NCBI GenBank assembly: GCA_040954595.2
Contig: CM082579.2
Span: forward strand, 868,001-932,000
Direction: 5' to 3'
Length of the DNA stretch: 64,000 nt
DNA from: Balanoglossus misakiensis
Lineage: Eukaryota; Hemichordata
Under the pieces are notes generated by a model. The model was given only the letters and a program-made list of their open reading frames with translations. It ran no database searches and had not been told where the DNA came from. Made by a program: the position numbers and the translations under genes. Each line of letters begins with the position of its first letter. The stretch's first letter is position 1. Shown here piece by piece: positions 15,699 through 27,825 of the stretch.

Positions 15699-17207
15699 TC
15701 ACATTTTTTTAATTTTTTGTCAAATTTGTACCAATGTCTGTGCCATACTTTTAAGCAATCTATGAACTTGTCAACTTTCGCAAATGTTTTTAGTAAGAGA
15801 TGAATCACAAAGTTGAGCTGCTTGATGTTCAAAAGCTGTCAGTCACACAAAGATTCTAAGCAGCAAGAATGTGAATAAAGAATGTACGTTGAAATTGGAA
15901 ATCACTCTTGGTTTTTCACGCAAATTCTGTTGTGATACGATCCAACAAGGCTGGACCGCCAGCAGTCACTCACCCCTTCTTTCATACAACTCACATACAA
16001 ATCCACAATATGACACTTTTATGCAATGATTATGTAAGTAGTGTGTATTTACAAGCATAAAACACAAGGACAACTCAAAGCATTACATCACATTAACCCG
16101 AGAATAAAAACTAACACTACTAGGGCAACTCGCTGCACATGGCCAGCAACATTCAATGTGTGTGTGTGTCTTGTAAAATCTTACAAAAGCTGGAGTATAC
16201 ATGTATCTGGGTTTTAGTTGCACACACAAAATCTGAGGCACAATGATAGAAAAAAAGTGCTGACGCTTGATTGCAATGATACACTGCTTTCTGTTACAAT
16301 TGGTCCGAAATCGTGTGAAACAAAAGAGCAAGTTGTTATTGCCTGGATCATGCAACAGTATTACGATAAAACACTGACACAAGCAAAACTAAATTTGAAG
16401 TGAAGTGACTAAAAACTAAAATTTACTCAATATTCTTTTTCTTGTTTCAAGATTTACAATACTTGCCAAATATGTATGGAAAAAAAACAAATAGACAGGT
16501 TTGCTTGTTTTAGACACTGGCTAAGAAGAAATCAAATGCAAAACCATTCTTGAACTCTTCACTTCCAACTTAATTTTACTTGCATCAGATAAATATGTAC
16601 TCTTTTTTATGTCTGCCCTGACCATGGTTTGTAAAAGCAGTGAAAGATATTTGGTGCCAGAGAAGAAATTTCTGTGAATTAATATTCTGTTGTATATTTG
16701 ACTTTAATTGATTCATTTGGTGACCAGCAACCCCATTATCATCAATTGTTGGAAATGTCATATTCAAATCCATCTCACCACTGGCTTTTTGGCTTGAGTC
16801 TCAATGTTCTCCATCAGCAGAGTTGAACCCTCTCAAAAGCCAAAAAAGTGTGTTACCTTCCAGATTGCAAAATACTTACAAAGTGACTGTTGTTGGAAAT
16901 AAAATAAAATGCCACAGATTTTGTACTGAGTAGCAAAGTCAAGCAAGCAAATCACAATATCTTCAAGTGGTTGGAAAATACAATGTACATTCTTGAAGTG
17001 TCTGAGAATTAATTAGCAATGACTTTGTTAAATTTCTGTTGGATACAAAATGGCCATGGGGAGATGCCCTACATAGTGAATACATGATTTACACTAAATT
17101 ATCACAATCGTACATAGGAAATAAAATTGCTATCAAAAATTGCCGCACCTATTCCATACCCCAGCATCAAGTGCTGGGACAAAAGCAAAATAGTACAGGG
17201 TCCTTTG
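15699..17207. other. Convergent 3' region between Maf and CNOT7/8
   Basis: This holds the Maf polyadenylation signal (AATAAA at 15874-15879) and the presumed 3' UTR of CNOT7/8 on the minus strand. A short (TG)n run lies near 16157. No coding exon is evident. Confidence 0.5.
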
Positions 17208-18991
17208 CTATGTGGTCATATTCGTCGTCGAATTTTCATCTAAATGTGACGTTCCATTCTGGACGTATGACGACCCAAGTCCGTACAGATGTCCACAATA
17301 TTTGGCATCATCAACATAGTCTTCAAAATATATCTGCAAGTTGAAGGGAGAGATATTAAAGCTTGTGTTTTCATATCAATTATGGAAATTAAATATCCAT
17401 CAGTCTTCAACAACTGCTGCTGTGAAAAGAACCATTCGATTATTACTACTTACTTCTCTCATTTTGAAGAATGACATACTTGTAAGGAGGCTGTCACTTC
17501 CTGCCTGATGTTGAGGACCTATCCTCTCAAGCTGAGACGTGAAAGAAAGAAAAATTGGTTTAATCACAGTTCTAAACATACACCTAAACGTTTTGGCACA
17601 TATGGAACTTGCATGAATAACATTTCGGCAATGTACAAGTTTAATTAGTGGAAATACTCATTTCGAACTTACTTCCAGTTGTTCTGAGACCTCTTGGAGG
17701 CCACCCTTCAAGTTTTTACAACTCTTCATCAAGTACTTGATGTCATATATGCTGGGGAAATAGGTCCTGAGCAGATCAAAGAATTCACACTCCTCTGCTG
17801 GCAAGTTACTGCTTGTGAGCATTTTCAGAAGATAACCAAAATCATACCCACTACGGAGGAGGAAAACAACACATCAATAGGTTATAAGAATAAATTCTCA
17901 TTTGTAATGTACCATACCATATATTTAGAGACACCCAGTTTCTCAAGTTGCAAGCATTGTTCACACTATGCACAAAACACCCTCTAAATGAGTCTAATGA
18001 CAGATTTGACATCAAGCTGCAAGTGGCAATTTATAACTTATTACATTACAGTGTTATTGAACAATTCAGAGGAAGGGTTGTATGTGTAAGCAAACTTTCC
18101 TACCTGTGAAACGAAAGCCACTTGACATTGTCACATAGTACGACTCCTGATGTCATCAGTAATTCTGCAAAATCACTGACATCGATGCCTTCTTCTTCAT
18201 GTTTCTTGAACTGGATGCCAGAGTTTTGAAGAAGGTCTATTGAGTCTTGAGCATACATATCTTCCCTGTCAAGTCAGTGGAAATATCATGTTTTTAATTA
18301 TAAATGGACTTGTACAAAACCGCTCAATGCATCACATACCGCTTGAATATGACAATAATATCATGAGTATTGATAGATGAAGAATCCTTTTACATTTTGA
18401 CTATACTTGTTGAAGCTTTTACGCTCCTGAAATCGAAATAACATGTTATAATACAGAATATGTAACATTCTTCTTTCCAGGAAAACAAATTCTGGCAGAA
18501 ACAACTTACGTGAGATTGAATTTGAAATTGAATTGGAATGTTGAGGCACCCGGTGGATAATGTCCATTTTCATCCGAGAATGAAAGACCTAACTGAATGA
18601 TTTTTAAAAGATCAACATTACACCGAAGTAATTGATATTGATAATCGGCAGTGCTACGAAATTCACCAATCGGCCTGGCAACCACTCCTGGAAATTCTGT
18701 GTCCTGCAGGTAAAGATATGAAAACACAAATGCTTAGTGAAAACCTTCAAACCAATAGGCATGAATGTGAATGAAATATTTTCAGACAACATGTATTCCT
18801 TGCACTCATACGAGCATGTATAATTAAGTCATGTGTTCACTACTACACTAACAGCGAACAAAACAAACCAGTGTACATACCATTGCAACAAAGTTGTAAG
18901 TTGGTACAAGATGAATCATTTTCTTAAAGACTTCTTCCAGATTCGATTGCCAGACATCTACTATGACGGGTTCATTGACTTGCGACGGCAT
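17208..18991 (-). CDS. CNOT7: CNOT7/CNOT8 (CAF1), CCR4-NOT deadenylase subunit
   Basis: Six coding exons on the minus strand (18991-18881, 18703-18510, 18265-18104, 17850-17673, 17531-17454, 17333-17208) join in phase to 282 aa, close to the human 285. The DEDD nuclease residues are visible: Asp38 and Glu40 ([17 protein letters not shown]), Asp159 ([12 protein letters not shown]), and Asp228 with nearby His223 ([12 protein letters not shown]). Long stretches are nearly identical to vertebrate CNOT7/8, e.g. [20 protein letters not shown]. The enzyme removes poly(A) tails in the CCR4-NOT complex. The short C-terminal tail ([10 protein letters not shown]-like, after SSYVQNG) is diverged. CNOT7 and CNOT8 arose in vertebrates, so this is probably the single pre-duplication gene. 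A 5' UTR exon upstream of 18991 is likely, but I could not fix it. Confidence 0.96.
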
Positions 18992-20346
18992 GATGACAGG
19001 TATTGCAAACTGCTTTGGCTCTCTAGGCTAATTGGCAAAGCTACATGTATATGGTAGGACAGTGTGTATGCTAGTTCATAGTTCATACAGAAGAAGGGGG
19101 CTTCCCCGGGGTTGATGTCAAGATTTGAAGGTAATGATGGTGCTCTTGCAGTCTGAAAATAAAAAGTAATACACAAATTAACGTAAGAAGGTGAGCTGGT
19201 AGAATTATAATTCTTGTACATGTACTTTATTTTTGTAATGATTTTTATAAATGATCATGGGGAAAACCGTGGATCAGAAAGTAACATAGCGTAAAATGTA
19301 AAGCAAGTTGCACAGAGCGAATATGTGATGTCATTACGAGAATCAGATCGAGGCGGGGAATACCTCGATACGCTGTGAATGCTGGGGTCAATTTTTAACC
19401 TCAACAGAATTGCTAAGCATGATCAACCCATGCATCAACTTGTGCAAAAAGGTTTTGTTGAAGTCAAAATGCTATTTTCCGCTGCAAGTAAGATGTTTGC
19501 GGAGTTCGATGTACCGTTTAAAATAGTGTTGTTTACAAGAAGCCCATGAACAAAGCGAGAGATCATACTTTGGACTTCTCGATTGCATATTTTAACGCGG
19601 CAGTACGGCGATCGCGTCCAAAACTAGCTCATTATTGCGTTAAAAAATTAAAGGATAGACATTTCAATACCTGAATTTCTGAAAATACGTTGTGGACCGT
19701 GACTTTTAACTGTTAAACTTCGTCCGTTTTCTGTATAACTTGAAACGTCCTTGGACCGCGATTGCTACATAGCCACTACTGCGCATGTGAAATGAGCAGG
19801 TTCATGCATCATGGGAAATGTGGGGTCACCGTAAGATGGCGCTCACTAGACTGAAGGCTCGTCCCAAGCAAGTTGTGTGAGACCGTGTATTTTGGTAAAT
19901 GAAAATGTAGTATTAACATGTACATGATGTAGTTGAAATGACAGATCTATTGAATTAAACTTAACATATTCATTGTAAATGTTACGGTGAAATCTTGACA
20001 CCCGAGGATGTAAGATCAGTATTAAAAGTTGTCATTTCTTTTGATTGTGGATTTTGTGCTTGTGTATGTAGTCTCTCTCAGTCTCTGTCTATGTTGATAC
20101 CAAAATATTAAATAAAAATTGTAGAAGTCACAAGTTTACTTATTTAACCAAGCATGAAAAGGCTTCCGAGTCAGCATTTTCACTAATGATTTTTCCATGG
20201 GCAAAACATCCAATGGATCGTGGATGAGCCTGGAACATGACACGGGGTCACCGGTCAATGAGTCATAAACAGAGTGTACCTCGATTGCATACTCTTCCGG
20301 ATATTTTACATTTTCGCACATTCTCCTCTTTCGGACCTTTTTAGAA
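18992..20346. promoter_or_regulatory. Divergent region CNOT7/8 - VPS37A
   Basis: About 1.35 kb between divergent start codons. A YY1-type AAGATGGCG lies at 19833-19841 in a locally GC-richer stretch, a likely core of the bidirectional promoter. Part of the region must be CNOT7/8 5' UTR. A 61-codon minus-strand ORF at 20136-20321 is not convincing as a gene. Confidence 0.45.
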
Positions 20347-22829
20347 ATGGCCTGGTTGTTTGGAAAGGGTAAAAGTAACCTGCCAGCCGCAACTCATCTC
20401 CAGCAACAGCGAAGTAAACAGATTGAGTCATTGAAGCAATTTAATAGAAAGTGAGTACGACTTAATTTTGGGGCATTTAATTCTGAATCTGATATTTGTT
20501 GTGAATAAGTCCGTTTTGGTCACTGCAATCTCAATCAGTCATTGAGGCTTTTCCAAGCTTCGGTAGTAAAACGGATCAGTACATCACCGGACCTGGAACA
20601 GTAGTCGAACACACAGTATGTGTCCATGAACTGCGAAATACTGACCATAGTGGCGCCCCCATCGTTAAGACTCTGCTGTTTCTTACGGTTTCTATACCAA
20701 CTAACTCATAGCTGCAACCTTATCTCCAATCTGATCTTGTTCTTCTACAGTGTTACCGAAATCCAGCGTGATGTTGAATATAGAGTAACCGTGACAACAG
20801 GTGGATCTACAATATCATTAAATATGTGAGTCTAACATTACACACCAGAGCATTTTTGGAAGCTGGTCACTTAATTGTCTAAAAAGTACCATTCAAGAAA
20901 TTTGTTCTAAAACCACTCTAACATTATTATGGAATGACTATATCTTCTGGAAATGTTCACTTTTTCCCCCACCTTGTACCATTCACAAGTTTGTCCAATT
21001 TTACTTTGAATTACCGGTATTGTCTTTCAGAACTCTTCCTCCATTATTTCCCCAAGAGAAGCCCATTGTCAAGGTATCGCCACCACTGCGACATCCCTGG
21101 GTCGATGACCAAATGATTGTGACTGGGTGTCCAAGCATCAATAGTGTAAGTTCTTCTGTTTTATGGAACACAGCTGTCTGAGTTCATGTAACATTATCAT
21201 TGTATTATGTGCTGAAGGCTGGTTGATATACAACCTAATCTTCATGAATTTTGTCAATATACTTTCATAATCATATACATGTATTTTTGTCTGATTTCTT
21301 TTAGTTTGGTGTACATACAGATTTGGGTCGAACAATATGTTCCATAAGTTTAGAATTTACTAACAACCCACCGATGGTGTTTGGACAAGAACAAACTCCA
21401 CAGTAAGTCAATCAATCAATCAGTTTAAGGTGCTACTGTTTTAGTCAAAACAAACTAGAGCATCAGAAAGTAGCATTTATGAAATGATTCCCTGAATCAT
21501 GTCACTTTCTTGTCATTCAGATCATCAAGTCAGTTGCCATACCAACCACAACCACAAGGCCCTGTCCCTTATCCAGCATATCCTATTAATCCTATTGCTA
21601 TGGCAACACCACCAGCTGCAGAAAGCATACCAAGCAGTTTTCCACAGATGCCGATGCCATCATTGCCAGCATCATCCAGTCCTGTACCGGTGGGTAAAAC
21701 TACTTGTGTCCAATGTGCCCTCTACGCCCATATGAAATGCCACTGACTCAACAAACTCACTGGTGACTCCAGAAATTTATCCACACTACATGCAAAGGTA
21801 AAGGGCTGACTCTGAGACATGTTTGCACTATTTTCAGATGTCAAGTGCGTACACGATGCCAGCTGTTCCAACTAGTTTTCCAGAACTCCAAAATAAGACA
21901 GTTGCAGAACTCAAAGAATTGAGTGAAGATGATTATAAAATTATACACTACTTTGGCGAATTACCTGAAATCAAGAAACTACATTCAGATAGACAGGATT
22001 TGTGTAATATCAGTGAAGATCTTGCAAGTAAGTCCTTGATGTATTTTCTATCCCACTTGTTTCTAGATTAGTAAAGTAAAGAATTGATACAGCAGACATT
22101 CAGACTCTTGAGCAAAGTTGGAGTAGACCCCTTACCCCTTTAGTTTTTTGTGTGGATTTTATTCACCATTACCATGTAATATCTACTTCCAGAAAGTAAC
22201 ATAAGGACAAGACCAAACCTTGAATCAAAGAAAGAAGAACTTTTGCAAAGGTATGATGAGTTAACAGCACTGAGAAGAGATTTTGACATGAAGTGTCAAA
22301 AACAGCAACAACTGAATGAGGTACGAAATTCATCTGTGATCGTTCAGAGCTTTTCTGGTGTCTGGGTCTCATTTACCCTCCCATTAAGTTTGAAAGTTTC
22401 TCCTCACAGAATAAAGTCTGAGGTACTGTACTACCTTTGTATTCACCCCCCCCCCCAGTGACTTGACCCAGGTGCTACTTTCATATTATTCAAATTCTCT
22501 CCTTACAGAGGTACAACCCAGGTGCTATTCTGACAAACTTAAGAGTTGCATCAATGGAAGCAGAAGAGGAGTCTGACAAGATAGCTGATTTATTTCTAGA
22601 TAAAAAACTGGATATCGATACATTTGTCCAACAATTCATGGATAGAAGGAAAGTAAGTACAAACAACAGGAGACTACTTATTGGTAAGTCATTTTATTGG
22701 ATTGTGAAGAAGACATGTCTGTGAAAATCTCAATTTTAATATCTCATTTTCGTAATTCTTTTGCAGCTGAGCCATGAAAGGAAAGGCAAAGAAGAGAAAC
22801 TTCAACAAATGCTTCAGATCAGATATTGA
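20347..22829 (+). CDS. VPS37A: VPS37A, ESCRT-I subunit
   Basis: Nine exons (20347-20450, 20751-20825, 21031-21145, 21305-21402, 21521-21689, 21838-22027, 22193-22320, 22509-22652, 22767-22829) join in phase to 361 aa. The start MAWLFGKGKS matches the MSWLF start of human VPS37A. The N-terminal UEV-like region (to about 140) has EIQRDVEYRVTV and LPPLFPQEKPIVKVSPPLRH. A Pro/Gln-rich linker follows (about 145-200). The C-terminal Mod(r) domain has FPELQNKTVAELKELSEDDY, EELLQRYDELTALRRDF and MEAEEESDKIADLFLDKKLD. ESCRT-I sorts ubiquitylated cargo at endosomes and acts in phagophore closure and cytokinesis. It is head-to-head with CNOT7/8. AATAAA at 23361-23366 is the likely polyadenylation signal. 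Confidence 0.95.
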
Positions 22830-23412
22830 TGGAGTACAGTTTGCAGTGTACAGCTGCTTTGAAGTCGGACTGACAGATGAAAAACCTATGACTTTGAACA
22901 CACAACTGCTGTGTGTGTGAGAACTCAGACTGTCACAGAGAGAAATGCTTGAATCAAGAGAAAGGGATGTCACACAGTGAGAGGGAGTATGCAAATGGAG
23001 AACAACCAACCAACCAATCGTACATCAGCTTGGTCTGATTAATTATTGATATTTACACCAAGCAATCAAACTCTAATTTGGTCTAAAATACATTGATATG
23101 ATGAAAGCATGATAGTCAGTTGAAAATCCATGAATGATACTGGCATGACAATCAGTTAGCATGGGTAAGTCATTGGAGACATTAAACCATGTGAATTCGC
23201 TGCTTTTTGCTGCTATGTAAATTTACATTTAAAAATACCATATGACAATGGTAGAAATGATTGGAAATACTAGTAAACATCGTACAATTTCCGCAGAGAG
23301 TGTGATGTGGCGGCCTTTTTTAAGTTCTTGCTGATGTTATTAAAATTAGCACACATTGTAAATAAATGTTTCATCGGACGGCATAGTTTCAGTCACAGTC
23401 ACAGGTTCAGTA
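22830..23412. other. Convergent 3' region VPS37A / charged protein gene
   Basis: VPS37A 3' UTR with AATAAA at 23361-23366, only about 50 bp from the stop codon of the minus-strand gene, so the two transcripts probably overlap at their 3' ends. Nothing else is seen. Confidence 0.5.
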
Positions 23413-26400
23413 CTAGTATGTTGTGGCGTTTACACGGTTAAGTCCTTTCCGAGACTCATTTGCTCTCCAGCTAATCTTGTCAGCTGTTTCATGTTTTCCC
23501 CAACTTGAAAGTCGCCTTCGTCGAAGCAATTCACGCTGTTCAGGAGATGCTATATCGTGGAAGCGGATATATTTACAGTTTCTCAAGTCGTGGACATCGC
23601 CCTCTATGGTTGTGGTGTGCCGCATGTGAGTTAGAAGGCTGGCAGAGAAGTCAAGCTTTTTCTGTTCGCCTACGAATATGTCTTTGGTAGGCGAGGGAAT
23701 TGGACGTGCCATCACAGAGACGCGACTTGGAACTGAAATAAAGACAAGAATAATGGTTTCGTAAGAACATTTATAAAGAGTAATTTTGCTAGATAGGTAT
23801 AGTTGACCACACCTAAAGCTTTCAACAGCTCAACACGACGACTTAAGCTTTCAGTTCTAATATTTACATGGTTGGCAGCCCTGTCTATTTGTTTCGTCTG
23901 AATTCTCACGATCGGGAATTCTATTTTTGGCGGTTGGATTGTCAAGTAAACCCGGATGACTTTTGTCACGACTCCTTTAGCCTTGGGCAAATCTTTCTAA
24001 TTGGTAGAAGATAAATGTTTGCTTTTTCCTGGTCCCTTTCATTTGTGTCTCGCGATAACAGCCAGTGAAATTCCATAACACTTGTGTTATTTTGTACCGT
24101 AAATCAGTCGGAATTAAAACAAACATTCGAAAGGTCTGACCTGGCGCGGACTAAATTTGAAGTTTTTCCAATAAGCAGACAATGAATCATCAAATGATTG
24201 TCTAAATGCAGGACACATTATGTCACATTATTTCATCCCATCACTATGGTGATGGGATTAAACGACGTAAAAGAATCTTGATTTTTTTTAAAGGAACATA
24301 ACATTTTTGGTGAATTTCGGTGAATTCTGGTCCATTCTATTTCACATGCTTCTTCAAAGACAACTTTGATGCGTCTTTAAAAATTGGTTATGTGTTTAGT
24401 CACCGACAAAGAGCGGGGGTGTTACGTTTACATGGCGGCTACAGTGCAAACAACTCTGCCGCACACTACATTTCAAATGTGGACACGAAATCCGAGACCT
24501 CACAAAACTGTCGCGTCTTCGACAAATTTTCATGCAAATAGAATGGCATGTTACTCTCGCAAACAATTTTAACCCGTTTTATTGCAGTAAATAAATACCG
24601 CGACAAAAGATGATGTCTTTTCAATCGCATCGTTAAATAACCGTCTCATGGGTTTTGTTTTTTGAACCTTGGCGAAACCCGCACTGTAGCTCTTCCTGTC
24701 AAGAAACATTTCAGTCAGTTATGAGTGTATTACTTATTGAATTTGTGTTCAATCAGTACAGGCGAGTGAATAGTATAGCATTTCGATACAAAGAACCAAT
24801 TCAGGTCTCTCTCACGTTAGCACCATGAGTTGATTGTCTGTTAAATTATTGTCAGCATATAACGCTGTCTTGAATAGGTGGCTACATACAGAACGGTGGT
24901 GCCATAGAAATATCCATGCATTATCATTAAACTAAGTTTTAAAACTCAGGAAGCGACAACCCCATTCCTTAAAAATATCGATTCCATTGCTCAAATCTCA
25001 CAGGCTTAGGGTACTTCGAAAAAACTGGAATGAATTTGATCAAATACTGATTGATAAAACGCGCATGTTGTATTTAATAAACACACCAGAATCCCCAAGT
25101 GCAGAGACTACCGTGACACCAAATGTCGGTTGCTAGGATACATAGTGGCCGCCATTTATCGGCTTTGCGTATAGCTGGTCCGAACAAAACACGGGTTAGT
25201 GTCGGTCGTGTGTTCATTTGAAAAGCTTTGAATCGAGTAGACACAATCACTGAATCACCGGCAGAAAATCTGAACGTTACTTTTAATACAGATTGGCATT
25301 GAATCTCGAACCGATCGAAGATAAGCTAATTTAATAAATCTTGGTAAATAGAGATTGAAGTACACAGAACAGATTAAATCTCGTTGTCTTCAACGCTCAC
25401 ATGACGACACAATCTCCCGCGGGTCCGTTAGTGTGTGACCGCCAGATACTCTCTGTGATCCCTGCCTAACAAACAAAATGTACTGTTTTTGTGACCAATG
25501 CTGAATGGATAAAGTTAAAAATTCTATGTTTCTTTTTTCTGAAGCGAGGTACTTACATGTACATGTATTAGAATGCAAATCCGTTACCGCTATCTTTAAG
25601 ACACACACGTGAATGCCGTGTTGACACTTGCGACTAACTGTAAATCTTTTATTTGTCTTGTCAATCAGCAACTGGTCGGTTGAGTCGCTTGTACATTTTC
25701 TACTTTGAATAATGATCTGATTAATTTACTCAATTCACTGAAACGTCCACGCAATCCCAATTCCTTCTATCTACATCCGCGTTCATAGATTACAGTCTCT
25801 CTCAAAATTCAGATCAATCGTAACGATGAAAACAAAGTTGAAGCATTTGTCGTGTCTCCGTTGTACACTTTTTGTTTTCTTGCTAATGTGTTGCGGCACT
25901 TTATGTACATACCGAGTAAAAACATTGAAGAGAGCTGCGCATAAATTTTATTGAACAAACAAAATTTGAAACAAGTCCAAGGTTTATTTTTCTTCAAGGC
26001 AAGACGCATGTTGATAGATTTCTATCTTTCTTAAGACAAATACTTAACAATGCTGATGCCCTGTAAACAATAGGACACTGAAGACCATTCCACGAAAAAG
26101 AAAGATTAAAAACGGTTATAACGAACGATGACACAAACAGACACAAGACAATAGCAATATGATATTGAAAAGAGCACTGTTATAGACGCTTGTCAATAGT
26201 GTTAAGCCTAGTCAAACCAGAAATCTGCGCCATTGTTTAGAATATGCAAACTGGGTTTGTGAACTACCGCGGCATGTACATACAAATCTTACGTAATAAT
26301 TTACCCGATTGCTATTTTTCTGGGTCATACATCAACAAGAGGACTGTCTCCACCCAAAATACTCACCTTGTTCCATTTTGCTGTAAAAGCTTTGCAACCT

Positions 26401-27825
26401 CTTCTCATTTTCTATCGCCTTCTCCTTCTCTCTCTCCAACGCCTTTTTGATGAAATAAGTTTCTTTCGTCGACGGCAATTTGTAGTCCTCTTCCACTGGC
26501 TTCAAGCTGACTTCATCCGGGACAAGGCTACCCTTTGTGTTTCTATGGTAACGGACCACGCGCGAGACCCGCGGGATGTACACATTGGACGGAATTCGCA
26601 CGCTTCTTGTGAAGTTGTGAAAATTAGCAATATTAACCATTTTTTCAGTTTTACTTTTCCTTCCCGATGAATTGAGGGAATCTTTCCTGTTTGGGGCTTC
26701 AGAGCTACGTCTTGACACAAGCTCCGGCAATCTGTCGACAGAGATTCTCGGCGCTTCCTGTGAAACGATCTCCGGTGCTTTTTCCACCGAGCTTCTCCCT
26801 TCTTGTACGTGCTCACTCCGTCTTCTTCTCGAAATCCTCCTCGTCTTGCCGTTGCTCTTCTCTGTCTGTGTGTGACCGCTTGCATCTTCATCGGATTCTC
26901 TCGGTGCCCCGTGTGTCAGATAAGACGTTGTAAGCGAAACTCTCGGTAGCAAGCCAACTGGTTCCTGAACTCTCTTCTCTCTTCTTTGACTGTCACTTCG
27001 ATCCAAATTAGTTTTCACCAAGTCTCTGTTCACCCCCGACACCAAGTCAATTGCATCATCCTGTTGTTGCGATCCTTCTTCTCTGGAATGTGGCTCATTT
27101 CTGTCTATGTCCCGGTTCTCTGTCGATTTGTCTTCAGTTTCTGTTGCTTCAGAATCTCCTTCGTCCTTCTTTCCAGACTCCGACTTTGGAACTTCACCTG
27201 GAAAGGATACTGTGCCAATTTTTCGCTTGCTTTTCTTCGGTTTACCCCGTTTTTCAATCGGCGTTTTCAAGAGCTGTACGGTGCCTTTCTCGGCATCTTT
27301 TTTCTCCTCCGGTCGATCTGCGTCATTCACGACTTGGCCACCTGTTTCACCAGCAGTGGCTTCCGTCGCTTTCTTCTCTTTCTCTTGAGCATCTCCCTCA
27401 ATATTCAACTCTTCCTCCTCCCCGATATCTGACAGCACCTCCGGCAAGTCGGACATCCCCTCCCCCAGTCTGTTCAATTCCAGAGCCGTTTTATGTCTCT
27501 CCCTCGCGGCCTTCTCTCGAAGTTGTTGCCTCACAAGCTCTTGCTGCTGAATGTATTTTTTCTTCCGGTTTCTTCTCTTCTCGCTGTGGACCTTCAGAAG
27601 TTGTTTGTACATAACTTGCTGTCCGCGACCAAGTTTCCCAACGTTTATGTTCTGTTCTTTATACCAAAGATCGACTTTCTTCTTGTTGTGGATGGAATGG
27701 GCGTGATTGTTACACTGGACGAATGTACTCATCTCGGAACTTTTCGTTCTCCGCAGGGAACCAATATCGTTCGGAGATAACTGTTTCAGTCCGACCATTT
27801 TGTTGCCGACCTTGATTCGCAACAT
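23413..27825 (-). CDS. Unrecognised charged protein, at least three exons
   Basis: The first exon 27825-26367 opens with MLRIKVGNKMVGLKQLSP and encodes 486 codons before a strong donor (AAG|GTGAGT). Its N-terminal part is a Lys/Arg-rich probable coiled coil (EKRRNRKKKYIQQQ, QQLREKAARERHKTALELN). The middle is Glu/Asp/Ser/Lys-rich and likely disordered. The end is again helical (KKALEREKEKAIENEKRLQ). Downstream, exons 23996-23813 and 23732-23413 join in phase and encode VVTKVIRVYLTIQPPK and RELLRRRRLSSWGKHET. The first exon ends in phase 1 but the 23996 exon begins in phase 0, so either one exon in 24.0-26.4 kb was missed or these are two genes. I recognise no family. A cytoskeletal or nuclear scaffold would fit the composition, but this is a guess. 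Confidence 0.6.

Noticed and set aside
20136-20321. 61-aa minus-strand ORF upstream of VPS37A (MCENVKYPEEYAIEV...)
   Set aside because: It lies 25 bp from the VPS37A start in the divergent promoter/UTR region, has no recognisable family and no partner exons. A real small gene is possible, but support is too thin.
27051-27614. 187-aa plus-strand ORF
   Set aside because: Antisense shadow of the charged protein exon; Ser/Leu/Phe-rich composition is typical of such shadows.
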